NCBI GenBank assembly: GCA_036405195.1
Contig: DASWYB010000049.1
Span: forward strand, 1-15,445
Length of the DNA: 15,445 nt
Direction of reading: 5' to 3'
DNA from: DASWYB01 sp036405195
GTDB taxonomy: Bacteria; Patescibacteriota; UBA1384; 2-12-FULL-50-11; DASWYB01
Both the position numbers and the translations under genes were made by a program. The notes under the pieces are model-generated. The model worked only from the letters and a program-made list of their open reading frames with translations, was not told the DNA's origin and did no database searches. This document shows, piece after piece, positions 1-5,563 of the stretch. Position 1 is the stretch's first letter; every line of letters starts with the position of its first letter.

Positions 1-387
1 TTTCAAACTTATTGGGAAAATCACCTCAACCGGATGACCCAAGGCGACACATACTACGTCCTTGGCTCACTTGGCGACCTGTGGAATGAATTACTGCAAG
101 AGAAAGCCACTCGAATGAAGCGTCTTTTGGTTAAAAAAGAAATCCGCGTGAAAGTTATTGCTTATAACGATAATGCCAAAGACCGAGAACTCACCGCCCT
201 CTACCCCTATTACGACGTGCGAATCATGCCCAACGGGTACTATACCCCTGCAAACGCCAATATCTGGGGTGATCACATTGCCTTACAAACCGCCGTTGAG
301 CCATATTCCGTAATCGATATCTATAACCCCGCCCTCGCCAAAGCCTATCTCAATACCTTTAACGTTTTATGGGAAAGCGCAAAATAA
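1..387 (+). CDS. TrmB-family transcriptional regulator, C-terminal part (5' end outside window)
   Basis: The reading frame is open from base 1, so the gene begins upstream of the window; the first visible ATG (34) is internal. The 128 visible residues resemble the effector-sensing C-terminal half of TrmB-like regulators. They alternate beta strands and helices and end in a conserved-looking block, with GDHIALQTAVEP followed by NPALAKAYLNTFNVLWE. TrmB-family proteins pair an N-terminal winged helix with this kind of ligand-sensing half; the DNA-binding half is not visible here. It runs convergently into the chorismatase gene, 50 bp away. Two more proteins of this type occur at 2500-3285 and 4620-5378. 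Family assignment is by pattern, and the ligand is unknown. Confidence 0.7.
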   Translation, partial: FQTYWENHLNRMTQGDTYYVLGSLGDLWNELLQEKATRMKRLLVKKEIRVKVIAYNDNAKDRELTALYPYYDVRIMPNGYYTPANANIWGDHIALQTAVEPYSVIDIYNPALAKAYLNTFNVLWESAK

Positions 388-395
388 TAAAAAGA

Positions 396-418
396 GCCCC
401 GCCTATTACAGACGGGGC
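396..418 (-). terminator. Rho-independent terminator of the chorismatase gene
   Basis: A perfect 6-bp stem GCCCCG/CGGGGC closes an 11-nt loop. On the minus strand it is followed by TCTTTTTATTATTTT, the expected U-rich tract. The plus side lacks a T-run, so it mainly serves the minus-strand gene, although it sits between two convergent genes. Confidence 0.75.
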
Positions 419-437
419 ACATGACACAGATACGACG

Positions 438-1301
438 CTATCGCGCAATCGCTTCGAACTCAAACTCTAGTTCTTGGCGGCAGACGTCTGTCTGCAGGTC
501 GCACCGAGAACCATCACCCACCAAAAGGTTCAGTTCCTCGCTAATCACTGCGTAATGTTCGGGCCGCTTGACGTAAGCACGATGGTGGGCGAGGTTCTCG
601 AGCGAGAAACCTTTAACACCATGTGCCTCCAGGTTCGCATCCCCGATCAAAGCGCGAATATTCCGGAAGGTTTCTTTGACCTGCTCCCTAGGGTTATCCT
701 TCCACCAGGAGTACTGGTTCCGGATGGAGGCCGTACCCGAGATCCAAACTTCGGGTCCTTCGGGAGCCAGATGGAGCGCACCCCGAGAACAGAAGGGCGG
801 CTTGGGCCCAAACTTACTCGAGTAGCGGTGGAATGGTACCTGGCGCGGGTTTTGGAGCGGGATAACCGGATACTTGGTCAGAAGCACCTCGAGAACATAC
901 GGACCCTCCTGCACCCCGATCCCCGTTGCCGCCGGCAGGACTGATTCGCCATCCTGCCAAGGACCAAAGTCCTTCCAGGCCTCCTGGCGCCCCACGTTGT
1001 GCCAGCGATAATTCTCCAACCCACCTACCTCTTCAAGAATCCGCGGAATCCAGTGCCAGGCCCGCAAGAGACTCATTTTGCGCGTCTTCGCCTGAGCAAA
1101 AACAGCCTCGTACGCCTCATACGCTGCCTCTTGGAGCGATTTTCCACCCGAAGTGGGCATTTGCACACGAACGAGCGCATACCCCTTCACCACAGCAATC
1201 TCGAGCCAATCGCTTTGCCGGCGATAGTCCACGAGAGCATCGACTACCCATAACTCGTACTTTGATCCTCCCAGGACCGGCATTGCGACCGAGCTAACCA
1301 T
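438..1301 (-). CDS. Chorismatase-like protein (FkbO/Hyg5/XanB2 family)
   Basis: This family hydrolyses chorismate to 3-hydroxybenzoate, 4-hydroxybenzoate or a dihydroxycyclohexadiene carboxylate, with a C-terminal YjgF/Rid-like domain. Family-like blocks in order are AWHWIPRILEEVGGLENYRW (residues 81-100) with NVGRQEAW, NPRQVPFHRYSSKFGPKPPF (151-170), VWISGTASI (185-193) and TDVCRQELEFEFEA (271-284). Cys274 lies seven residues before Glu281, the spacing I recall for the catalytic Cys/Glu pair of Hyg5-type (3-hydroxybenzoate-forming) enzymes. The start ATG has GAGG five bases upstream. At 287 aa it is about 40-50 residues shorter than I expect. The missing length corresponds to an in-frame ORF upstream, separated only by TGA (see 1338-1421). 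It lies downstream of the methyltransferase on the same strand. Family assignment is fairly secure; the exact product is not. Confidence 0.8.
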   Translation of the reverse strand: MVSSVAMPVLGGSKYELWVVDALVDYRRQSDWLEIAVVKGYALVRVQMPTSGGKSLQEAAYEAYEAVFAQAKTRKMSLLRAWHWIPRILEEVGGLENYRWHNVGRQEAWKDFGPWQDGESVLPAATGIGVQEGPYVLEVLLTKYPVIPLQNPRQVPFHRYSSKFGPKPPFCSRGALHLAPEGPEVWISGTASIRNQYSWWKDNPREQVKETFRNIRALIGDANLEAHGVKGFSLENLAHHRAYVKRPEHYAVISEELNLLVGDGSRCDLQTDVCRQELEFEFEAIAR

Positions 1302-1337
1302 ATAATCCTCTTCAACCTCCTCGTAACGATCTCCAAA

Positions 1338-1421
1338 TCACACTTCTCGCAGAATCCGTCCTGCATACTTCAGCCGAGCCGCTTCAATCTCGTTCTCTCC
1401 TAGCGTCAGAACCGTAATCAT
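1338..1421 (-). CDS. 27-codon ORF in frame with the chorismatase, separated from it by one TGA
   Basis: The ATG is preceded by GGAG eight bases upstream. It encodes MITVLTLGENEIEAARLKYA followed by GRILREV, then TGA, then 12 open codons (FGDRYEEVEEDY) running directly into the annotated start at 1301 in the same frame. Read through, the protein would be 327 aa, near the usual chorismatase length. The junction would read V-x-FG, which resembles my recollection of the family's N-terminus. Possibilities are a nonsense mutation, recoding or read-through, a sequencing error, or a translationally coupled leader peptide. The start at 1301 has its own ribosome-binding site, which favours continued production of the shorter form. 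Confidence 0.4.
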   Translation of the reverse strand: MITVLTLGENEIEAARLKYAGRILREV

Positions 1422-1471
1422 TGCCTTTTCTCCATATCTCCAAGCAACCACGATTGATTGCCTCAAGTATG

Positions 1472-1491
1472 GCCCCGACCGAAGTCGGGGC
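1472..1491 (-). promoter_or_regulatory. UUCG-capped intercistronic hairpin after the methyltransferase
   Basis: The stem is a perfect 8-bp GCCCCGAC/GTCGGGGC. On the minus-strand transcript the loop is UUCG closed by C-G, the extra-stable tetraloop. It begins six bases after the methyltransferase stop. There is no T-tract after it, so it is more likely a partial terminator or an mRNA 3'-end stabiliser between the two cistrons than a full intrinsic terminator. Confidence 0.6.
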
Positions 1492-1497
1492 TAAGAC

Positions 1498-2247
1498 CTA
1501 CCCGCCCTTGAGAAAGTGCAGGTAGACCTCATTATTGCCTCCGGTCCAGATTTGGAACCGGGCGCTCGCGACGCGCGCCACTGCCTGCGCCGCCTGACGA
1601 TACTCTTCCAGGCTATGCGCAAACACGTGCGCCTGGACGTATGCCAGTTGCAGCTCGGGGAAATCGGCCTTCGAAGCTACATTTTCCCAGAACCTTCGCT
1701 GCCCGGCTGAATCCTGTTGCGCCACGCGTAAGAAGCAGGTCACAAACACCTCTCCCTGGTTATTGGCCGCGTACAGCATTGCCAGGAGCGCCTGATACAG
1801 ATCAGGCAAGCGATGGAGCATATTCCGACTAAATACCATGTCGGCCTTCGCTCCCGTCTCCTGATGTACGCCGCGCATATCCTGGTAGTACGCTGCCACC
1901 CTGTGAGAGAAACCCTGGACCTTGAAGCGGCGATTCGCTTTCTCAACCATATCCGGAGACAGGTCAAAGCAGTCAATCACCGCTCCCGGCATCAGCTTTG
2001 CCGCCTCCGCCGCCCAGATACCCGGACCCGGCCCCATCTCTACAACGTAGGGCCGGGCAATGCGCCGCTTTTCCATTCTCCGAGCCACAAACCGAGCCAG
2101 AGGCCGGTAGCGCTCGAGATGCAGCTCAGCGTCTGCTTCGAACCCATCCGCCGCGAGGCCCAGGATCGGCTCCGCATCTGCCTCTTCGATAAGCCGTCCC
2201 GAGCCAAGGAACTGCGCCACAGAGATCCCAAACTTTTCAATCAACAT
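1498..2247 (-). CDS. Class I SAM-dependent methyltransferase
   Basis: The 249-aa protein has a Rossmann-type methyltransferase core. Motif I is VVEMGPGPGIWA (residues 68-79), which binds SAM. The following acidic strand is CFDLSPDMVEKA (93-104, with Asp95 likely at the ribose). A post-II region, DMVFSRNMLHRLPD (136-149), resembles the SRNxLHHL-type segment of small-molecule O/C-methyltransferases. The ~65-residue N-terminus is helical and could cover the substrate pocket. The ATG is preceded by GGAGATAAAGGTT, a good ribosome-binding site. It is first in a minus-strand unit with the chorismatase 197 bp downstream, which suggests a hydroxybenzoate-type substrate, but that is inference. Its promoter is at 2381-2409. 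Base composition is visibly richer in GC than the neighbouring regulator genes. Confidence 0.85.
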   Translation of the reverse strand: MLIEKFGISVAQFLGSGRLIEEADAEPILGLAADGFEADAELHLERYRPLARFVARRMEKRRIARPYVVEMGPGPGIWAAEAAKLMPGAVIDCFDLSPDMVEKANRRFKVQGFSHRVAAYYQDMRGVHQETGAKADMVFSRNMLHRLPDLYQALLAMLYAANNQGEVFVTCFLRVAQQDSAGQRRFWENVASKADFPELQLAYVQAHVFAHSLEEYRQAAQAVARVASARFQIWTGGNNEVYLHFLKGG

Positions 2248-2298
2248 AACCTTTATCTCCGCGGACGAGCCGCATACATGAAGGACGATTCCTCCAAC

Positions 2299-2367
2299 TC
2301 AACGGATAGAAGCTGCCGCACTTATACCCACTGAGTTAGATGCGGTTGTTAAATTGCTTGCTGTCAT
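2299..2367 (-). CDS. Possible 22-codon leader ORF in the methyltransferase 5' UTR
   Basis: The ATG lies about 7 nt from the predicted transcription start of the methyltransferase, so it would be nearly leaderless. The product is Ser/Thr/Ala-rich: MTASNLTTASNSVGISAAAS then IR. The stop TGA is followed by GGAGG, which precedes a second mini-ORF (2253-2279, MYAARPRR). The stop of that ORF overlaps the AAAGG of the methyltransferase ribosome-binding site. Nested short ORFs of this kind can be translational attenuators, but ORFs this short also arise by chance. Confidence 0.25.
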   Translation of the reverse strand: MTASNLTTASNSVGISAAASIR

Positions 2368-2380
2368 CGTAACGAGCAGC

Positions 2381-2409
2381 ATCATACCTAAAAAAGTCAT
2401 TTTGGTCAA
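2381..2409 (-). promoter_or_regulatory. Sigma-70-type promoter of the methyltransferase-chorismatase unit
   Basis: The -35 TTGACC (2409-2404) and -10 TATGAT (2386-2381) are separated by exactly 17 bp on the minus strand. The predicted start near 2374 gives a leader of about 125 nt before the methyltransferase ATG. Confidence 0.7.
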
Positions 2410-2438
2410 TTATATAAACATACCTACAACTCTGCTTT

Positions 2439-2448
2439 AACCTGTTAA
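2439..2448. promoter_or_regulatory. Shared promoter box AACCTGTTAA (copy 1)
   Basis: This 10-mer abuts the -35 element of the regulator at 2500. Its exact reverse complement abuts the -35 element of the regulator at 4620 (4561-4570). A third exact copy lies inside the promoter spacer of the TrmH-like gene (11013-11022). It is a candidate binding site for a common regulator. Confidence 0.4.
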
Positions 2449-2476
2449 TTTACTACACTCCTTTACTTTTTATACT
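2449..2476 (+). promoter_or_regulatory. Promoter of the TrmB-like regulator at 2500
   Basis: The elements are -35 TTTACT (2449-2454), a 16-bp spacer, and -10 TATACT (2471-2476). Transcription would start near 2483, leaving a 5' UTR under 20 nt. There is no Shine-Dalgarno before the ATG. Confidence 0.5.
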
Positions 2477-2478
2477 TA

Positions 2479-2496
2479 TGTCTATATATTTAGACA
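2479..2496. promoter_or_regulatory. Palindromic operator candidate TGTCTA-N6-TAGACA
   Basis: A perfect 6-bp inverted repeat around TATATT spans the predicted transcription start and ends three bases before the regulator's ATG. A repressor bound here would block RNA polymerase, so autoregulation by the encoded winged-helix protein is the natural reading. Confidence 0.55.
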
Positions 2497-2499
2497 CGT

Positions 2500-3285
2500 A
2501 TGACCCCCCAACTCTACTCCGTCCTCCACGATATTGGCCTGTCTGAAAAAGAAGCCAAAGTCTACCTGGCTATGCTTGAGTTGGGAGAATCAAGCATTAT
2601 CCCCATTGCGCGACACGCGGGAATTAAACGCACCACCGTTTATAACTATCTGGAAGACTTTACTCGATTAGGACTCATTAGTATTACCATTCGTAATGGG
2701 CGCCGATATTATGTAGCCAATAGCCCCAACAGGTTACGCACCATGCTCCGCAGCCGCCTCGAACAGGTAGAAACAATCATTCCGAACCTGTTTTCGATGT
2801 GGAAAGAAGAGGAAGAGAAACCATCGGTTCAAATGTTCGAAGGAATTGATGGCCTGAAGCGGGTCTTCGAGCTCTCACTAGAGTGCGAGAGCAAAAAGAT
2901 TGACGTTATCCCTATTGAAAGCGCTGGTCATGTATTCGTGGGGCCGGAGTACATTTCTCGGTACATCGAGAAATCGCGAGAAGCCAACATTACGTTCCGA
3001 TCACTGCGTGTACCAAGTGACAAGTATGAAAACTATCGACACTTCGAACCAGAAGAGCACGACAATCGAACCATAAAAGTTGCCCCTGACTGGTTTACGC
3101 CTCAAAGTTATATTCAAATCTATGATAATAACGTGGGAATCTTTTCCCACGCAAAAGAGATCCCCTATGCGCTGGTTATCACCAGTCAAAGTTATGCCCA
3201 CACCCAACGCCTGTTTTTTGAATCAATCTGGCAACAATCCACCCCAATAAGGGAGTGGCTCCGAGAAAAAGAAAAAACTGAGTAA
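2500..3285 (+). CDS. TrmB-family one-component transcriptional regulator
   Basis: The 261-aa protein has an N-terminal winged helix (about residues 12-75). It begins IGLSEKEAKVYLAMLELGE, typical of TrmB, and has a recognition helix around KRTTVYNYLEDF. A predicted coiled linker follows (79-105). The sensor-like C-terminal domain starts at VQMFEGIDGLKRVFE (110-124) and ends in a conserved strand-helix unit with NNVGIFSHAKEIPYALVI. TrmB proteins bind palindromic promoter DNA and respond to small ligands, often sugars in archaea; the ligand here is unknown. It is divergent from the methyltransferase-chorismatase unit, and its start is preceded by a palindrome and no Shine-Dalgarno. It probably controls itself and the divergent operon. 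Base composition is richer in AT than the enzyme genes. Confidence 0.85.
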   Translation: MTPQLYSVLHDIGLSEKEAKVYLAMLELGESSIIPIARHAGIKRTTVYNYLEDFTRLGLISITIRNGRRYYVANSPNRLRTMLRSRLEQVETIIPNLFSMWKEEEEKPSVQMFEGIDGLKRVFELSLECESKKIDVIPIESAGHVFVGPEYISRYIEKSREANITFRSLRVPSDKYENYRHFEPEEHDNRTIKVAPDWFTPQSYIQIYDNNVGIFSHAKEIPYALVITSQSYAHTQRLFFESIWQQSTPIREWLREKEKTE

Positions 3286-3322
3286 AAAAAGCCCGCTGTA
3301 CCACGAATGGCACAGCAGGCTT
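3284..3322 (-). terminator. Rho-independent terminator of the polyprenyl-synthetase-like gene
   Basis: On the minus-strand transcript this is a continuous 15-bp stem with two G-U wobbles and a UUCG loop, followed by a run of seven T. Read on the plus strand, the same two positions become C-A mismatches and there is no T-run downstream. The hairpin is therefore tuned for the minus-strand gene, although it directly follows the plus-strand regulator. Confidence 0.85.
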
Positions 3323-3349
3323 AAAAGCTTGAGCGACCAAGCGATACGA

Positions 3350-4429
3350 CTACTCAATGCTCTTGAAGTACTTGTTGTGACGGAGCATGGAGTAAGTGCT
3401 CAGCAGGAGCAGGTCGTGACGACGGAGTATCCATTTCCAGAACGTCAAGTGGTGGTACCAGCTTCGCTCGCACTGTTCTTTGGCTTTATCCATGATCCCT
3501 CGTTCTTTAACGAGCTTAATCATGTAGTCTTGCCAGCCTGAATTTTCCACATCTCCATCGCGAAGGACCTCCACCATTTGCGGCACATCGAGCAGCTCGT
3601 GAACCGGGTAGGTGACAAGGCCGTTGCGAACATCGGCAAAGCGGTCTTGATAAACCTTCACGCCGAGGTCGCAGGCGTTCGGCAGGAAATCCGCAATGTC
3701 GTTAATGACCTGCATCGAATGGGAGAAGGGGATACAGTTACCGAAGAAGTCGTAGTGGTGCCCCACGGTATCAAGCCGTTCTTCGTATCCCCGTACTTCC
3801 GTTCGTGCTATGTCATGTCCGATGAGCGGCGCCCAGTCGTAGACGAGGTTTAGGGAGGTGTTACGCTCTTGATACCTTTGAGCCCACCAGAAGCGACTAG
3901 AAGTCATTTGATTGAGGGGACGGTGACGTACGCTCAGTTCTCGCTCTACTCCAAATCCGAGCGTCATTTTTTCCGCTAACTGGCTCATGAGCCACTTGAC
4001 TCGCTTGGTGTATTGCTCGTCTAGCTGTGATAAAGATGTCCACCTTTCTATCAGGTCGCTTTGCCACGTCTGGAGAAAGAGATAGTCCAAGAGAGCTTGT
4101 TCAATTCCTCCAGGAGCGTCCCAGACAGCCTTCTTGTGATCCAGGATCTGGTTCGCAGCGTAAGCGCTGGTCATCACGAGCTCAAGAGCAATGGCGAGAA
4201 GCTGATGATCCTCCCACCTCACTTCTGTGCCGCCACCAGCTAGGTAGCCAGCGTAGAATTTAAGTCCGATCAGGTGACAGCGCTTTTGAGTGTAGCGACG
4301 CGTGGCTGAGTCGGACTTGGCGCAGGCATACTGCGTAGCAAAGATATTGAGCCCGGCAGACACCTTACCCATAGTGCGCCAGTACTCGCCTTTAAAGGCG
4401 TTGAGTTGCGGATCAAGTTCGGGATTCAT
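3350..4429 (-). CDS. Degenerate polyprenyl-synthetase-like protein (class I isoprenoid synthase fold)
   Basis: The 359-aa protein resembles trans-isoprenyl diphosphate synthases, which elongate allylic diphosphates using two Asp-rich motifs. The C-terminal half is the clearer match: SMQVINDIADFLP (238-250) corresponds to the second Asp-rich motif region, followed by LGVKVYQDRFADVRNGLVTY (255-274), the usual K...D(I/L)R-G-K-T-P segment. The first Asp-rich motif appears as NQILD (93-97) within AYAANQILDHKKAVWD, so the first two Asp are Asn and Gln. In the second, the first Asp is Asn (NDIAD). The GKRxRP block near the N-terminus is not recognisable. Loss of metal-binding Asp argues for altered chemistry or a non-catalytic role. 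The start follows a weak GAAAG. It has a strong promoter at 4488-4515 and is divergent from the regulator at 4620. Confidence 0.65.
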   Translation of the reverse strand: MNPELDPQLNAFKGEYWRTMGKVSAGLNIFATQYACAKSDSATRRYTQKRCHLIGLKFYAGYLAGGGTEVRWEDHQLLAIALELVMTSAYAANQILDHKKAVWDAPGGIEQALLDYLFLQTWQSDLIERWTSLSQLDEQYTKRVKWLMSQLAEKMTLGFGVERELSVRHRPLNQMTSSRFWWAQRYQERNTSLNLVYDWAPLIGHDIARTEVRGYEERLDTVGHHYDFFGNCIPFSHSMQVINDIADFLPNACDLGVKVYQDRFADVRNGLVTYPVHELLDVPQMVEVLRDGDVENSGWQDYMIKLVKERGIMDKAKEQCERSWYHHLTFWKWILRRHDLLLLSTYSMLRHNKYFKSIE

Positions 4430-4487
4430 GTACTTTCAAGGTCGCGAGATATCGAGCGGTTGCTACTTCCTCCGTCGATAGGTTGGA

Positions 4488-4515
4488 ATTATATACCCGA
4501 AGCATATTTCGTCAA
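4488..4515 (-). promoter_or_regulatory. Strong sigma-70-type promoter of the polyprenyl-synthetase-like gene
   Basis: On the minus strand, -35 TTGACG (4515-4510) is followed by a 16-bp spacer and a perfect -10 TATAAT (4493-4488). The predicted start is near 4481, giving a leader of about 50 nt. Confidence 0.75.
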
Positions 4516-4560
4516 CTATTATGTCACTATGCTTTTATACCCCTACCTCGTAAATATCTA

Positions 4561-4570
4561 TTAACAGGTT
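4561..4570. promoter_or_regulatory. Shared promoter box TTAACAGGTT (copy 2, inverted)
   Basis: This is the exact reverse complement of the 10-mer at 2439-2448. It lies one base upstream of the -35 TTTACA of the regulator at 4620, the same relative position as copy 1. Confidence 0.4.
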
Positions 4571-4571
4571 A

Positions 4572-4600
4572 TTTACATGCGAATTTATCTATGAAATAAT
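4572..4600 (+). promoter_or_regulatory. Promoter of the TrmB-like regulator at 4620
   Basis: The elements are -35 TTTACA (4572-4577), a 17-bp spacer, and -10 AATAAT (4595-4600). Transcription would start near 4607, about 13 nt before the ATG, and no Shine-Dalgarno is present. Confidence 0.55.
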
Positions 4601-4603
4601 GAC

Positions 4604-4618
4604 GACGTAAATAACGTC
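4604..4618. promoter_or_regulatory. Palindromic operator candidate GACGT-N5-ACGTC
   Basis: A perfect 5-bp inverted repeat around AAATA covers the predicted transcription start and ends one base before the ATG. Position and form match the palindrome before the other intact regulator, but the half-site differs. This suggests each regulator recognises its own operator. Confidence 0.5.
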
Positions 4619-4619
4619 A

Positions 4620-5378
4620 ATGATGCAACATTTAACCTCTATACTCAATCAATTTGGCTTGGCCGATAAAGAAAGTGCTTTGTATTTGGCATCTTTGACA
4701 TTGGGTGAATCAGGAATGTCGGAGTTAGCGCAAAAAGCCAAGCTGAAACGGACGTCAGCGTATGTGGTATTTAAAGCCTTGGAACAAAAAGGCTTAATGG
4801 GAAGCTTCAAAATGCGATCCGGCACCAAGTTTGTAGCTACACCCCCCGAAGTAGTCATTCGCAAAACAGAACAGCAGCTAATGCAGCTACAGGCTGTATT
4901 GCCAGAATTTCAGGCAATCCAAGATAAGGCCAACGGCCCTAAAATAACCTACTTCGAAGGAGAAGAAGGCTACCGCGTTGCGGCCGAAGACTCACTTAAG
5001 TTTGCGGGCGAAACGATTCGCCACATCGGTTCACTTGAAGAAATTCATAAGGTTATTAGTAGGGATTACGATATTAATTACTACATCCCCAAGCGTATTC
5101 ATAACAGAATTCGCTTAAAAGCCCTGTATTTTAAATCAGATTTTAATGAAACTAATTTTATGCGTGACGATGGAGCTGAACTGCGCCAGATTCGTTTTTT
5201 ACCCGAATCGTTTAAATACCCAACCTCGCTTTTAATTTATGGGAATAAGGTGGCTTTCTTTAGTACTGCCAAAGAGTTAATTACAGTAATTATTGAAAGC
5301 GCTGATTTAGTCGAAAGCGAACGTAAGAAGTTCGACTTAATGTGGGAGCTCTTAGACAACAAAGAAACAGGTGTTTAA
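4620..5378 (+). CDS. TrmB-family one-component transcriptional regulator (second intact copy)
   Basis: The 252-aa protein has an N-terminal winged helix (about residues 10-75; FGLADKESALYLASLTLGE, then KLKRTSAYVVFKALEQKGLM as the recognition region). A helical linker follows (80-102). The sensor-like domain opens with ITYFEGEEGYRVAAEDS (109-125) and ends in the strand-helix unit with YGNKVAFFSTAKELITVII. It has the same architecture as the protein at 2500 but has clearly diverged from it. The gene begins ATGATG, so initiation could be at 4620 or 4623. It is divergent from the polyprenyl-synthetase-like gene, with separate promoters back to back, so control of that gene is likely. The last seven codons form one arm of a 16-bp hairpin. 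The ligand is unknown, and the gene is AT-rich compared with the enzyme genes. Confidence 0.85.
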   Translation: MMQHLTSILNQFGLADKESALYLASLTLGESGMSELAQKAKLKRTSAYVVFKALEQKGLMGSFKMRSGTKFVATPPEVVIRKTEQQLMQLQAVLPEFQAIQDKANGPKITYFEGEEGYRVAAEDSLKFAGETIRHIGSLEEIHKVISRDYDINYYIPKRIHNRIRLKALYFKSDFNETNFMRDDGAELRQIRFLPESFKYPTSLLIYGNKVAFFSTAKELITVIIESADLVESERKKFDLMWELLDNKETGV

Positions 5379-5394
5379 ACCTGTTTCTTTGTTG
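5357..5394 (+). terminator. Long hairpin overlapping the end of the regulator gene
   Basis: A perfect 16-bp stem (CAACAAAGAAACAGGT and its complement) has a 6-nt loop that contains the TAA stop. The 3' arm is T-rich but no separate T-run follows, so it is an atypical terminator. It may equally act as an RNase barrier, and being symmetric it could also act on the minus strand. Confidence 0.6.
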
Positions 5395-5407
5395 GTAGCC
5401 CGGAGGG
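5391..5407. repeat. 17-bp direct repeat of the tRNA-Glu 3' end (outlying copy)
   Basis: GTTGGTAGCCCGGAGGG is identical to 5561-5577, which covers the CCA end, the 3' acceptor strand and the start of the T-arm of tRNA-Glu. The matching stops inside the T-arm, so this copy is only a tRNA fragment. Short copies of a tRNA 3' end near the gene are what integrase attachment sites look like, but no integrase is visible. Confidence 0.7.
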
Positions 5408-5410
5408 TGT

Positions 5411-5491
5411 CAATTTGCCCGGCGAGCCGGGACCAGGCAAATTGGGTCGGCAGAGAGTCCGCCACCGCGGATTTATTTGTACATACCGACC
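5411..5491. ncRNA. Candidate structured RNA between tRNA-Glu and the regulator
   Basis: Two adjacent helices can form. The first is CAATTTG (5411-5417) with CAAATTG (5438-5444), enclosing CCCGG/CCGGG (5418-5422/5427-5431). The second is GGTCGG/CCGACC (5445-5450/5486-5491), enclosing TCCGC/GCGGA with a CACC loop (5458-5471). No ORF is visible here. On the plus strand it would be ended by the T6 hairpin at 5528-5563; on the minus strand it lies beyond the tRNA terminator. No promoter was identified and the family is unknown. This covers the otherwise empty 5379-5562 interval. Confidence 0.35.
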
Positions 5492-5527
5492 GAACCCGCA
5501 TAACTTCTCCCACCCCTCGAGTTACAC

Positions 5528-5563
5528 AACTAAAAAAGCACCGGCTAGGGTGCTTTTTTAGTT
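5528..5563 (-). terminator. Terminator of tRNA-Glu (bidirectional form)
   Basis: A perfect 15-bp stem has GCACC/GGTGC at its centre, a six-base loop, and A6/T6 outer arms. It starts directly at the CCA end of the tRNA. The T-run exists on both strands, so it can also end plus-strand transcripts. Confidence 0.85.

Noticed and set aside
474..944. 156-aa plus-strand ORF opposite the chorismatase gene
   Set aside because: It is the antisense shadow of a gene with clear family motifs; it has no ribosome-binding site and no recognisable domain.
1813..2334. 173-aa plus-strand ORF opposite the methyltransferase gene
   Set aside because: Shadow of the GC-rich methyltransferase gene, whose SAM motifs settle the strand.
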